NCBI RefSeq assembly: GCF_013393945.1
Contig: NZ_CP040297.1
Location: 3,442,001 to 3,506,000 of the forward strand
From: Nostoc sp. TCL26-01
GTDB taxonomy: Bacteria; Cyanobacteriota; Cyanobacteriia; Cyanobacteriales; Nostocaceae
Length of the DNA stretch: 64,000 nt
Reading direction: 5' to 3'
The position numbers and the translations under genes are program-made. Shown piece after piece: positions 8,298-18,181 of this stretch. Position 1 is the stretch's first letter; the number at the start of each line of letters is the position of its first letter. Under the pieces are notes generated by a model that saw only the letters and a program-made list of their open reading frames with translations, did no database searches and was not told the DNA's origin.

Positions 8298-9077
8298 TAT
8301 CAATTTTATTTATGCAATAGAAATAACTAAGGTTTATCGTATTTTTCCCTATATGTATCTTTTGGTTGAGCCAAAATTAGAATATTTTTTGGCAAAATGG
8401 CAGTTAATTCTTTAAAATAATGTATATGGAATGGTTGAAAAATCTGCGAAAACAAAGCAAAAATTCCTACATAAAAATATAAACTGTTATCAAAGCTACA
8501 TTCTATATAAATTTACAAATAAATATTGCCACTCCAGCAGTTTTTCCCATATCAGCCATTTACTTGCAGAGGGTGATCATCATCATGTCTGGGTAGAGCA
8601 TAAATCAATATACTAGGGCTTACGGAGTGTCACTAAATTTTCTGGCTTTTTTGTCAATAGTCAATAGTCAACAGTCCAAAAAAACTTGATTTTGACTATG
8701 GACTATGGACTATGGACCACCCTCAGAAGGGTTTATTGGTTGAGTGCGTAAGTCCTATATACATTAATCACAAGTGTTTAGCTGCAGATGATATTAGTTG
8801 CTGTTGGTACAAAAATTACAAGTATTTATATATAGAAGTATGAAATCAGACTGATGGAATGCAGCCTGTGAAATTAAAGCAAAAGCCCTTGAGTAGGCGA
8901 TAAGTTAGATTATATGCTTTGCCAACACTGGGTAGAGCATGACAAAATAACTCTGATATCCGTAAATCCTGTAAATATTTTTGAGTTTATCTGACAAAAT
9001 ACAGGAAATTAGAATGAGCGCCACGCAAATTTACAGGAAGTAGCTGTATCGTCAAGGTGTTTAGAGGTTAGAAGCTA
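8298..9077. other. Intergenic region with heptamer repeats
   Basis: I see no convincing gene in these 780 bp. The main structure is at 8653-8718: GTCAATA-type heptamers (GTCAATAGTCAATAGTCAAC) followed by GACTATG-type heptamers (GACTATGGACTATGGAC) in inverse sense, so the two blocks could pair into a hairpin. The rest is AT-rich. The last part presumably carries the promoter of the gene starting at 9078, but no clear -35/-10 pair stands out. Confidence 0.6.
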
Positions 9078-11387
9078 ATGGGGCGATTTGAGAAGCGACC
9101 AGACAATGAACCGCGAGTCCGAGGCGAACTATCCAGGGCAGCAGAAACAGCTCTATGGGCTGTTGTAGAGGATTTAGAAAATCTACAACAGAATGTCCTC
9201 AGATCCTTGCAAGATGAAATTAAAAAGTTACAAACGGAGAAAGAGCGTTTAACTGATGAAGTTCGGCAACTGATTGACGAAAAAGAACACTTACAAGAAG
9301 TTAGGCGCATTACTGAGCAACAAGTTTTAATCCGTCAATTATCAGAAGCCTTAGCCAAACACATATGTTCTCAACTGCAAGCATCCCTGGCAAAAATATC
9401 TAGCCAAACAGAGAGTCAAATATCTGCTCTCAAATCAGCCCAAAATATGATCCCAGCCAGTGAGAACAATCAGCAAGTCGAAAGAATGCTGGGTACTCTG
9501 GATGATAATTTAACCGTTGCTTTTAATTCTCTGCAACAAGAACTGAAGAACTATCAGAGTGATCTTTCTCAGCAGATGTCGCGGATGTACAGTCAACAAC
9601 GGCAAGGGGAAACCATTGTTGAAGAGTTAATTGATCATCTACGTCGAGAATTGACAAAAGCGATCGCCCAAACATCTCCATCGGCAGTTAAGTCATCACC
9701 ACCTACCGTATTGCAACCGTCAGAGCCAGCGCCACAAATCACGACAAGTGCGGTGAATGTATCACCACCTACAGTCTTGCAATTACCTGACAAGCCAGCC
9801 GAAGTTGTACCAACTCCCCCACCTGTAGCAGAAACTACAACTAGCAAGCAATCAACAACTATCCTGCCGGAAAAATCTCCTAGCAGCAATACTCAACTAC
9901 CACCAGTAGTCCCACCAATTCAGGAAAGCAAAACGGAACTCAAGACAGGTATCCCGAAATTCACCTCAGAAAGTGATACCAAATTGCCTCCATCTCCAGT
10001 AAAAGCTAGTGACACCAAATTACCCCCACCTCCGGTAAAAGCTAGTGACACCAAATTACCCCCACCTCCGGTAAAAGCTAGTGACACCAAATTACCCCCA
10101 CCTCCGGTAAAAGCTGGCGAACCAATTTCTGTACTCAACCAGGACTTAGCCACAGAGGCAGCCAAATCTCCACCAATTCAGGAAAAAACAACAGAAGTGG
10201 TGGCTACTAATAAGACTTCATCTCCACCGGCTAAAGCTACTGAACCAATTTCTGTAATCAGCAAAGATTTATTAGAAACTAAAAATCCTGCACCACCACC
10301 AACGCCAATATCTAGGCAGGGATCAACATCTTCTTCATCAAGATCACGCAGATCGACAAGTTTATCCCCAATTCAAATTGGTTTTTTATTAGTCGTGTTG
10401 TCAGCAGTGATGTCATCACTTTACAACGTGGCGATCAAAGGAATGTTTTATAAAACTTCTCAATTGTCTACAGTATCGGAAGTTGCGGGTTTAATCTCAC
10501 CGAGTCTGGGAAACATTATGTTAATTCTCACTCTGCGGTTGATGGTGGTTGTGCCATTGATGATCCTTTTGGCTCCGATTATGTATCCCCAAGTGTGGGA
10601 AGACCTGCAAAACTTCAAGAACTCATTCGGGAGAAATCAACCAGCTACTAGTCCCAGTCCTTTGCGAGTTTTACAGTTAATGTTGGCTAGTGGTTGCTTG
10701 TTGTTTTTATCACAAGTACTGATTTACTTGGCGCTTGGTCAAATGGCCACAGGCACAGCGATCGCTTTATTTTTTGTCTACCCAGTTATTAGCGGATTGT
10801 TATCTTGGCTACTGTTCCGCGATCGCCCTGGTGCATTCCGTGCGAGTGCGATCGGGTCGATTTTCTGTGGGGAATTGTTGGTGTTTACCGACGCTACAAG
10901 TATTGGGGTAAACAACCCTATCGGAGCAGCCACGGCAATTTTAGCAGGGGTTGCCTTTGCTTGCTACATAATGTTGACACGGGTATGTGCGACAAAAGTC
11001 CATCCAGTGTCTTTAACTTTGATCAACTTCGTCACCATGTTGGCGTTGAGTTTTGTCTTTTTGATGTTGCCTTTACCAGAAAATTGGAGCTTGGCAGTAG
11101 ACCCTTCTAAGTTACTGGAAATCGTTTTAAGCGCCTTTATTTTGGGTGTTTTAACCTTGTTGAGCTATGTGTTTAACCACATTGGTATCGGTAAATTAGG
11201 CGCACTGCGATCGGCAATTATTGGCGCTGGTGTACCCATTTTGACAGTAATTTTCGCCGGGTTGCTTCTCCAAGAAACCCTCAACATTGTGCAGATTATG
11301 GGAGTTCTATTTATAACTTTTGGTGTAGCTGCTTTCAGCGTCGGCAAAGTCCAAAATTCCCACAAACCATCGAGTGCGGAAAGTTAA
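9078..11387 (+). CDS. DMT-family (EamA) permease with N-terminal coiled coil
   Basis: This 769-residue protein combines three parts. Residues about 25-200 are a charged coiled coil (LQDEIKKLQTEKERLTDEVRQL). Residues about 200-425 are a Pro/Ser/Thr-rich linker that includes four 12-residue repeats, ASDTKLPPPPVK. Residues about 430-760 hold about ten hydrophobic segments of the drug/metabolite transporter fold, with an EamA-like internal duplication (for example FFVYPVISGLLSWLLFRDRPG and GAGVPILTVIFAGLLLQETL). Usual EamA transporters are about 300 residues, so the first 430 residues are an extension, probably cytoplasmic and assembly-forming. Substrate is unknown. hetR follows on the same strand, but 1.15 kb away. 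Confidence 0.8.
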   Translation: MGRFEKRPDNEPRVRGELSRAAETALWAVVEDLENLQQNVLRSLQDEIKKLQTEKERLTDEVRQLIDEKEHLQEVRRITEQQVLIRQLSEALAKHICSQLQASLAKISSQTESQISALKSAQNMIPASENNQQVERMLGTLDDNLTVAFNSLQQELKNYQSDLSQQMSRMYSQQRQGETIVEELIDHLRRELTKAIAQTSPSAVKSSPPTVLQPSEPAPQITTSAVNVSPPTVLQLPDKPAEVVPTPPPVAETTTSKQSTTILPEKSPSSNTQLPPVVPPIQESKTELKTGIPKFTSESDTKLPPSPVKASDTKLPPPPVKASDTKLPPPPVKASDTKLPPPPVKAGEPISVLNQDLATEAAKSPPIQEKTTEVVATNKTSSPPAKATEPISVISKDLLETKNPAPPPTPISRQGSTSSSSRSRRSTSLSPIQIGFLLVVLSAVMSSLYNVAIKGMFYKTSQLSTVSEVAGLISPSLGNIMLILTLRLMVVVPLMILLAPIMYPQVWEDLQNFKNSFGRNQPATSPSPLRVLQLMLASGCLLFLSQVLIYLALGQMATGTAIALFFVYPVISGLLSWLLFRDRPGAFRASAIGSIFCGELLVFTDATSIGVNNPIGAATAILAGVAFACYIMLTRVCATKVHPVSLTLINFVTMLALSFVFLMLPLPENWSLAVDPSKLLEIVLSAFILGVLTLLSYVFNHIGIGKLGALRSAIIGAGVPILTVIFAGLLLQETLNIVQIMGVLFITFGVAAFSVGKVQNSHKPSSAES
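9972..10115 (+). repeat. Four tandem 36-bp coding repeats
   Basis: Four direct 36-bp units encode SDTKLPPPPVKA in the linker of the DMT protein. Units 2 to 4 are identical (core GACACCAAATTACCCCCACC) while the first is diverged, suggesting recent expansion of the last three. The number of units is likely variable between strains. Confidence 0.9.
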
Positions 11388-11487
11388 ATACACTCTAAAA
11401 TTCTTTTCACTCGCCAAAAAAACACAGTCACAAGTCAGAAAACTCTTACATAACTGCTATGGAATGAAAGTGAAAGTTCCATATTTA

Positions 11488-11716
11488 TACCAATTTGAAT
11501 AAAGAATGCGACAGATACACATCCCCAAAACACTGTCCTGTCTGGATTCTTAATTTTGAATTTTGTTAGCGCAGCGTAAAGCCTTCTCTTTCAGAGACGC
11601 TAACGCGAACGGCATAGCTTCTCTACGAGACGCTACGCGAACGCTTAGAGCGAGTCCGCGATAGCGCAGCGTTAGCGACGCAGGAGCGTCGCGTCATTTT
11701 GAATTTTGAATTGGTA
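11488..11716. mobile_element. 229-bp MITE-like element upstream of hetR
   Basis: The ends TACCAATTTGAAT and TTTTGAATTGGTA are inverted repeats, and the element is flanked by the 3-bp direct repeat TTA (11485-11487 and 11717-11719). Ends and target rule match the 91-bp elements at 1120-1210 and 61281-61371, but the interior is different: it is packed with GCG-rich short repeats (for example GAGACGCTACGCGAACGC) common in Nostoc intergenic DNA. It has no coding capacity. The best reading is a non-autonomous element of the same family whose interior has picked up another repeat. Confidence 0.75.
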
Positions 11717-12340
11717 TTATCTGGTTGCTAATGTCAGCATTCCTTGATTTTTTCCTTGAAAAAAACTAGGTGCTATCCAGGAAAGTCTTTATAATGTTGA
11801 AAACAAAAAAATTAAAAATAAATTAATTCATGCAAGTTTAATAAAACAACGTATGAATATGGAATATTATATTGTGAATAAATAAAAGGTATTTCAGAGT
11901 GGGAATTATCTGCCTCATTTAGGGTGTACGACTTTCCTCCAGCCTACTTGTTAGTATTCTTGTGGCAAAAAACGTTCTAATATTTAGATGAGCGTTAATC
12001 AAGTTGGTAAAGTCGGCAGATGGCTCGGTCAGACATGACTCTTTACTACCTGGAAAAATATAAATATCTTAGAAATTTTCCAGAGCGAGAGAATCGCCTG
12101 AAAGAGAAATTCCCTCTGATGAGAGGCTCTAGTAGTAAGCTATGATTGTCCTGTCTGCAAACCCTTGCTAGACGGACAAAATCTTGTGTAAACACCCAAG
12201 TTCTTACTATTAGGAAAGAGCAGAGACGATCCGGATATTGTAGAAAGTCCTTGTAGGTTACTTATGAGAACCACAAATTTTGCTAGTGATTAACAAAACT
12301 ATTATTGGAAGATTCTGGCAATTATTTTGTGATTTTTCGG

Positions 12341-12353
12341 TAAGATACAAGCA
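12341..12353 (+). promoter_or_regulatory. Candidate proximal hetR promoter
   Basis: TAAGAT at 12341-12346 resembles a -10 box and is 7 bases before 12353, which corresponds to a hetR start site I recall at about -184 in Anabaena PCC 7120. No good -35 hexamer lies 17 bases upstream, consistent with activated or alternative sigma-factor use. The match of position depends on this strain having the same leader spacing. Confidence 0.5.
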
Positions 12354-12512
12354 CATCTAGTAACAACACTTTTGCTAGTTGTATGCCATAAATTACGGAG
12401 GAATAAGCATCTTGACCACTAATCAATTTTTAATCAACACACAATAGGCATTTTGGAGCAACAACATCACCTTCTACAAGGTGTATGCAACTTAACTTTT
12501 TTAGACTAATAA

Positions 12513-13436
<924 letters not shown>

Positions 13437-13938
13437 GATCCACAGTAAAAAACTCAATCAACCAACACAACGAGGCAAGAACGAATATTGACATGGCAGC
13501 CGACAAAGCAGCGATGGGCAGCTTTTGTTACTCATATCCACGGTGAAGAAACTAGTGGTTAAAAGCAGCCTATCGCGTGCAGATGTCTGTTGTGACTGGA
13601 AAAAGATTTTTAGTTTGTGGGATTGGAACTGATTCAGCGACGAGGTTTATTAGCTTAGTCTGTTTTCATCCTTGATTTGTTTCCCAAGTAAGGATAACTG
13701 TTAAATACTCTTGTACTAATCTTTAAAGACACGTAGATGGGCAGAGTGTAGTTAGAAATATTAGCTAATTACGAATTATCTCATGGTTAATGTCTGGAGC
13801 AGGTCAGGTAAGTCACCTACCCCAAACGCTAAGTTGAACTATTGACTATTGACTATTGACTATTGACTATTGACTATTGACTATTGACCATTGACCATTA
13901 ACTAGAAATCTCTGACACTGGCGTAAATCCTAGATCAT
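13437..13938. other. Intergenic region downstream of hetR with heptamer repeats
   Basis: No gene is evident in this 502-bp stretch. About seven tandem copies of the heptamer TATTGAC occupy 13840-13898, ending in TTGACCATTGACCATTAAC variants. This is the short-tandemly-repeated-repetitive type typical of heterocystous cyanobacteria. No clear hairpin terminator for hetR is obvious. Confidence 0.65.
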
Positions 13939-14559
13939 CTACTTGCTGTTAGGAGTTGTCGGCACTGGTTGAGTCTCAAAAGTCGGACTAAATCCGCCAG
14001 AAGGTTGAGTTGGTGAGGTTGATGCAGGTGTTAGACCACTGATGCGATCGCTGCCATCAATACAAGTATCCAGAGCCTGAGTAGGCGCTAAGTCAATTTC
14101 TTTACGTAAGCCAACCACACATTGAGCAAACCTGACTGGTAATAAACTACGGCCGCAGTAGTTTAAAACAGCAAGATTATCTGCCCCCTGAGTATTTTTG
14201 CTAATCGCCACTACACAAGTAGCTAACTCTTTTGGTCGTCTAGCCTGTCTACAAACAGTCAGAGCATCTACAGCATTAATTTGTGTTTTCTTATTAATAT
14301 CAGCCACGCACAAAGATAAATCTCTGGGACGCAACGCCGTAGCACAAGCCTGTGATGCTGCATCAGCCGTCACCCCCACGCTCAACAGCCTACCCGCACA
14401 AGCACGATAATCATTGTCGTAGGTGGTCGTCACAGCCGCACTGGGGACACTCATACCTAAAAGCCCTGCCACAGCTAAAACTGGTGCTGCTAAACGAATT
14501 AAGCGCGTTTTCGGTGTCACTTGCTGATTTTCCCTCTGAAAAACCTGTTTTCTGCACAT
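13939..14559 (-). CDS. Exported Cys-rich repeat protein of unknown function
   Basis: I chose ATG 14559 because GGAG lies about 10 bases upstream; an ATG at 14568 and a TTG at 14583 are also in frame. The 206-residue product has a signal peptide (RLIRLAAPVLAVAGLLGMSVPSAA). Three to four imperfect repeats follow, each with a pair of cysteines in patterns like ALRPRDLSLCVADI and ARRPKELATCVVAI, then a Ser/Thr/Pro-rich tail. It is probably periplasmic or cell-wall associated. I do not recognise a named family beyond a cyanobacterial conserved hypothetical. It is transcribed towards hetR. Confidence 0.75.
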   Translation of the reverse strand: MCRKQVFQRENQQVTPKTRLIRLAAPVLAVAGLLGMSVPSAAVTTTYDNDYRACAGRLLSVGVTADAASQACATALRPRDLSLCVADINKKTQINAVDALTVCRQARRPKELATCVVAISKNTQGADNLAVLNYCGRSLLPVRFAQCVVGLRKEIDLAPTQALDTCIDGSDRISGLTPASTSPTQPSGGFSPTFETQPVPTTPNSK

Positions 14560-14809
14560 AGTTGCCATTCTCCAAACACCCAAAGTTATGCTAACTCAAT
14601 TGTGCAGCGAATCTTCGCCAAATCAGGCAAAACAGTAAATCTAAATTTGCGGCTAGGGGCTGGAGGCTAGAGTTTAGAGTTTAAATTTTTATCTTTTTGC
14701 TCACAGGAAGGATGATAATTGTCAGCAAACGATTTAAAATTTAATCGTAAGATGAATGCTTAGTTAAAGAAGTAAATATCTTAAAATTAAACTTTGAGCA
14801 TAATTACCT

Positions 14810-14971
14810 ATGCCTACCGCACTCTTAAAGAATGGTCAAACTGTCGAGGTTGCGTTTGAGGACTTGGAACAGTTTATACAGGAAAACGAAGAAAACATAG
14901 TAGTTCAGCAGGTCAAACGACGTGGAAAACCCAGAAAAAAAGCTGCTGATTCCAAAAATATTGCCGTCTAG
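14810..14971 (+). CDS. Small basic protein, 53 residues
   Basis: The frame MPTALLKNGQTVEVAFEDLE...KNIAV has acidic then strongly basic character (VKRRGKPRKKAADSK). A small beta-turn start of this form (LKNGQ-x-VEV) looks like a small single-domain protein rather than noise. Its TAG at 14969-14971 overlaps the TAG of the opposing pseudogene (14968-14970), so the two genes converge end to end. Function unknown; the basic tail suggests nucleic-acid contact. Confidence 0.5.
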   Translation: MPTALLKNGQTVEVAFEDLEQFIQENEENIVVQQVKRRGKPRKKAADSKNIAV

Positions 14972-15240
14972 CAGTAAATGATCACCGTAATATTATTGTC
15001 ACTAAGTAGCCATTTTTCTTCTTCTAGCATTTCTTGGCTTTTAGCATAAAAAACGTCACATCTGATAAAACGCCTATAGTCTGTTTTAGGGTTGTCGTTG
15101 TCTTGGAGTATATACTCAATTTCTTTACCAAGCTCTACATACACCCAGATTCCGCTTTTACCGTCTGGTTGTCAATCGATCCATCCGTTAGTTTCGGCTT
15201 CAGAGAAGTCTTCACGCGCAACTTTAACTCTTAAAACCAT
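14968..15240 (-). pseudogene. Small conserved gene with in-frame TGA
   Basis: From ATG 15240, with a good GGAG ribosome site just upstream, the frame reads MVLRVKVAREDFSEAETNG and meets TGA at 15174-15172 (codon 23). It then continues open for 67 more codons (QPDGKSGIWVYVELGKEIEYI...) to TAG at 14968. A single change from a sense codon such as TGG (WID-W-QPDG) would explain the stop. The conserved-looking protein after the stop argues for a recent nonsense mutation or a sequence error. The family is not recognised. Confidence 0.6.
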
Positions 15241-15419
15241 ACTTTCTCCTGAAAAATAAAAGTTGAGTAACTAGAGCCAGGTAGCTCTACGGCTATTGCT
15301 TGCGCTTCTAAGATAAAAATTTTGCGGATTATAATGAATGATTTTTGCATTTCTGAATAGAGAGTACTTATAATAGTATGTCTGGGTAAATTTTAAACAG
15401 GATTAAATTAAGGAAACTC

Positions 15420-16028
15420 ATGTCCCGATATCGAGGGCCACGCCTGAGAATTGCACGTCGCTTAGGCGAATTGCCAGGATTAACACGTAAAAGCGCTAGA
15501 CGCGCTTATCCACCAGGACAGCATGGACAGAACCGCAAGAAGCGCTCTGAATATGCTGTTCGTCTAGAAGAAAAGCAAAAACTGCGTTTCAACTACGGTT
15601 TGACCGAAAAGCAACTGTTACGTTACATTCGTAAAGCTAGACGAGTCACAGGTTCCACTGGACAAGTGCTGCTACAACTGCTAGAAATGCGCTTGGATAA
15701 TACAGTTTTTCGTTTAGGAATGGCTCCGACGATTCCAGCTGCGCGTCAGCTAGTCAACCACGGTCATGTTACAGTTAACGGTCGTGTAGTCAATATTGCT
15801 AGCTATCAGTGTCGTCCAGGCGAAGAAATTGCTGTCCGCGACAGAGCGCCTTCTCGGAAGTTAGTAGAAACTAATTTGCAATATCCCGGTTTAGCTAATC
15901 TTCCCAGCCATTTGGAATTTGACAAAAACAAATTGGTGGGAAAAGTCAACAGTGTCATTGAGCGAGAATGGGTGGCGCTACAAGTTAATGAACTGCTGGT
16001 TGTGGAATACTACTCACGACAAGCGTAA
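15420..16028 (+). CDS. rpsD: 30S ribosomal protein S4
   Basis: The 202-residue product is S4. It starts [20 protein letters not shown], has the [14 protein letters not shown] region, and carries the S4 RNA-binding domain ([37 protein letters not shown]) in the middle. S4 is a primary 16S rRNA binder that nucleates small-subunit assembly. A good Shine-Dalgarno AAGGA sits before the ATG. It is monocistronic here, as is usual for cyanobacteria, where rpsD lies outside the main ribosomal protein operons. Length fits plastid and cyanobacterial S4. Confidence 0.98.
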   Translation: MSRYRGPRLRIARRLGELPGLTRKSARRAYPPGQHGQNRKKRSEYAVRLEEKQKLRFNYGLTEKQLLRYIRKARRVTGSTGQVLLQLLEMRLDNTVFRLGMAPTIPAARQLVNHGHVTVNGRVVNIASYQCRPGEEIAVRDRAPSRKLVETNLQYPGLANLPSHLEFDKNKLVGKVNSVIEREWVALQVNELLVVEYYSRQA

Positions 16029-16065
16029 GAGAGTGCTGAGTGCTGAGAAGCCAGTCTAGCACCGG

Positions 16066-16166
16066 GCGACTGAAAGTCGCGGCTAAACAGGCAAAACCCG
16101 CCTACGCGGGTTAAAAGCTTGATTTTATGTTAGTCCGCGTAGGCGGACTTTGTTTGTATAGCCGCG
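16066..16166. repeat. Nested inverted-repeat structure between rpsD and moaA
   Basis: Several hairpins are stacked here. GCGAC-TGAAA-GTCGC lies at 16066-16080. An outer pair CGCGGCTA (16078-16085) matches TAGCCGCG (16159-16166). Inside are two hairpins, CCCGC-CTAC-GCGGG (16097-16110) and AGTCCGC-GTAG-GCGGACT (16132-16149), whose cores CCGCCTACGCGG and CCGCGTAGGCGG are also complementary to each other. The result can fold as a cloverleaf or as one long stem on either strand. It lies between two convergent genes and may act as a bidirectional terminator. Confidence 0.75.
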
Positions 16167-16192
16167 ATTTCTAATCGCTAGGGGTAGGTGCT

Positions 16193-17179
16193 TTAACCGC
16201 CAATTTGCGACATGGTACGGCTGTAAGCGCCTGTAGTACCAGAGTCGCGCCCTTTAAAGTTAATTTCTGGCTTAATTGCCAGCAGGTGTTTGACTTTTTC
16301 TTGTAGGTGAATAGTACTCACGCCATGACGTAGGGCTGTTTTTAAGTCAAGTTGACCAGTTTCGTTTAATAAACATGGTCTGAGCCAACCATCAGCACTC
16401 AGGCGCATTCGGTTACAGCGATCGCAAAAACATTCTGACATTTGACTGATAAATCCTAGCGTCCCCTTCGCACCAGGAATTTGGCAGACATCGGCGGGGC
16501 CAGCCCCACAAACTTGTGATTCTGTCAAGCCCCAGTGATCGCTAATTTGTTGGCGTAACTCGGATGAAGATATCCAACCGCGATCGCCAAATAATTCGCT
16601 ATTACCAATGGGCATAAATTCAATAAATCTGACGTGCCATTGTTTATCAATGGTTAAGGCGGCTAAATCCAAAATTTCGTGGTCATTGACTCCAGGAATT
16701 ACCACTACATTCAGCTTTAACGGGTCAAAGCCTACATGATAAGCAGCTTGAATTCCATCCCAAACTTGTTGCCAACGCGATCGCCCACGACTACCAATAA
16801 TTTGGTCAAATATGTGGGGATCAAGGGAATCTAGGCTGATATTGATGCGTTGCAAACCAGCATCATAGAGATTTTGGGCGATGGGTGCGAGTAAAAAGCC
16901 GTTTGTTGTCATGGAGATGTCTTGGGTTGCAGGTAGAGAAGTGATCGCTTCTACCAACTCCACCACACGGGGACGCAGCAAAGGCTCACCCCCTGTTAAG
17001 CGAAACCGAGTAAAACCTACAGGAATAAATACTTCTTTGATTAAAGTGAGCAATTCCGCATCAGTCAACAATTGCTGCTTAAGGATATAGTCTAATTCCG
17101 ATCCCTCTGGCATACAATACTGACAACGAAAATTGCAGCGATCAATTAAACTAATGCGGAGGTAGTCTACCTGATTCAT
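16193..17179 (-). CDS. moaA: GTP 3',8-cyclase MoaA (molybdenum cofactor biosynthesis)
   Basis: The 328-residue radical SAM enzyme has the CX3CX2C cluster motif (C15, C19, C22 in [10 protein letters not shown]) near the N-terminus, the [10 protein letters not shown] motif, and the second cluster cysteines in [22 protein letters not shown]. It ends in Gly-Gly, the functional tail of MoaA. It converts GTP to 3',8-cyclo-dihydro-GTP in the first step of molybdopterin synthesis. No other moa gene is adjacent. The cofactor would serve enzymes such as nitrate reductase. Confidence 0.97.
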   Translation of the reverse strand: MNQVDYLRISLIDRCNFRCQYCMPEGSELDYILKQQLLTDAELLTLIKEVFIPVGFTRFRLTGGEPLLRPRVVELVEAITSLPATQDISMTTNGFLLAPIAQNLYDAGLQRINISLDSLDPHIFDQIIGSRGRSRWQQVWDGIQAAYHVGFDPLKLNVVVIPGVNDHEILDLAALTIDKQWHVRFIEFMPIGNSELFGDRGWISSSELRQQISDHWGLTESQVCGAGPADVCQIPGAKGTLGFISQMSECFCDRCNRMRLSADGWLRPCLLNETGQLDLKTALRHGVSTIHLQEKVKHLLAIKPEINFKGRDSGTTGAYSRTMSQIGG

Positions 17180-17402
17180 TTTTGTGTTTATTTCTATTGT
17201 GCATGATGCACGAATAGATGTACTTTTACTCAGTATTCTAGACTATCTGAAGATTACGACTGTTTAATTTTCGCTTCAGATGTTGTATGGATTGAGGGGC
17301 GAGGTTTTGAACCTTTACTTTTTTCATAAACTTTGCTTGTGTATTAGCGAATTCTATTCGTACAATATTTTTCAAAACGCAAATCAAATGGAAAATAAAT
17401 TT

Positions 17403-17669
17403 ATGAGTATTGAACTTAAACCAGAAACACAACAAATGATCAAGTCTCACATTGCTACTGGTATCTATGCTGATGCAGATGATGTGATAATTAGAGCATT
17501 AAATTTACTGGCAGAATGGGAGGAAGGCTATAGGCAATGGGAAGAAGAAGCTAGAAAAAAAATTGAAATTGCTGCTGAACAATTAGATAGAGGTGAAGGA
17601 ATAGATGCAGAAGTTGTAATTGCCAGACTGCAAGAGAAATTACGTCAAGCCAAAGAGGCGCAAGGATGA
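17403..17669 (+). CDS. ParD-like ribbon-helix-helix antitoxin
   Basis: I start at the ATG giving MSIELKPETQQMIKSHIATG (88 residues), the normal ParD/CopG-type beginning; an ATG at 17388 would add five residues. An N-terminal ribbon-helix-helix DNA-binding part, with ADADDVIIRALNLLAEWEE, is followed by an acidic and helical tail that would wrap the toxin. The ParE-type toxin gene follows directly, so the pair should be autoregulated through the antitoxin. Confidence 0.85.
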   Translation: MSIELKPETQQMIKSHIATGIYADADDVIIRALNLLAEWEEGYRQWEEEARKKIEIAAEQLDRGEGIDAEVVIARLQEKLRQAKEAQG

Positions 17670-17673
17670 AACA

Positions 17674-17958
17674 TTGGTTATTTCTCCAGAAGCAAGCCAA
17701 GATTTAGAAGAAATTATTGATTATTTTTCTAATATCAATATTGAAGCTGGGGAGGATTTTTTGAAGGAGTTTGATAAAAAGTGTAAATATTTAGTAGATT
17801 TCCCCCATATGGGGCGTAGTTATAAACATATTAAAGATTATTTAAGAGGTATTCCTTTAGACAGGTATATTATTTTTTATAGATTAATAAATAATGGTAT
17901 TGAAATTATGCACATTGTCAGTGGATATCGAGATTTTAAATCTTTATTTGCTGAGTAA
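17674..17958 (+). CDS. RelE/ParE-family toxin
   Basis: The 94-residue product has the ParE/RelE pattern: VISPEASQDLEEIIDYFSN at the start, then FPHMGRSYKHIKDYLRGIPLDRYIIFYRLINNGIEIMHIVSGYRDF. I chose TTG 17674 because AAGGA lies seven bases upstream and the product then begins as family members do. An ATG overlapping the antitoxin stop (17666) is out of frame by one base, so a 1-nt deletion of an original ATG start is an alternative. An in-frame ATG at 17620 is unlikely because it lies deep in the antitoxin gene. Members inhibit gyrase or cleave mRNA; which applies here is not clear. Confidence 0.78.
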   Translation: MVISPEASQDLEEIIDYFSNINIEAGEDFLKEFDKKCKYLVDFPHMGRSYKHIKDYLRGIPLDRYIIFYRLINNGIEIMHIVSGYRDFKSLFAE

Positions 17959-18181
17959 ATAATTGCTTTAATTACATTAATTCCAGAATATGAGTCCTTT
18001 TATATCAACGATATATGTAGGAATCGGCTTTAATTAATGAACTGATTTACGTAGTCAGGCAATAGACTTTGCTCGCAATAACTGTAAATATTTTTGCTCA
18101 TCTAATTAAAAGCTTTGTTTGTCTATTTAACCGAACTGTATTGCCAGTCGAGGAACTTGTTAACTATTGCCTCTTTATTTT

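Noticed and set aside
8431..8616. Open frame of 61 codons after the phosphate permease
   Set aside because: Composition is Lys/Asn/Ser-rich from AT-rich DNA, there is no ribosome site and no family-like motif.
8810..8835. NtcA box (GTA-N8-TAC)
   Set aside because: The spacing found is seven, not eight, and no promoter follows.
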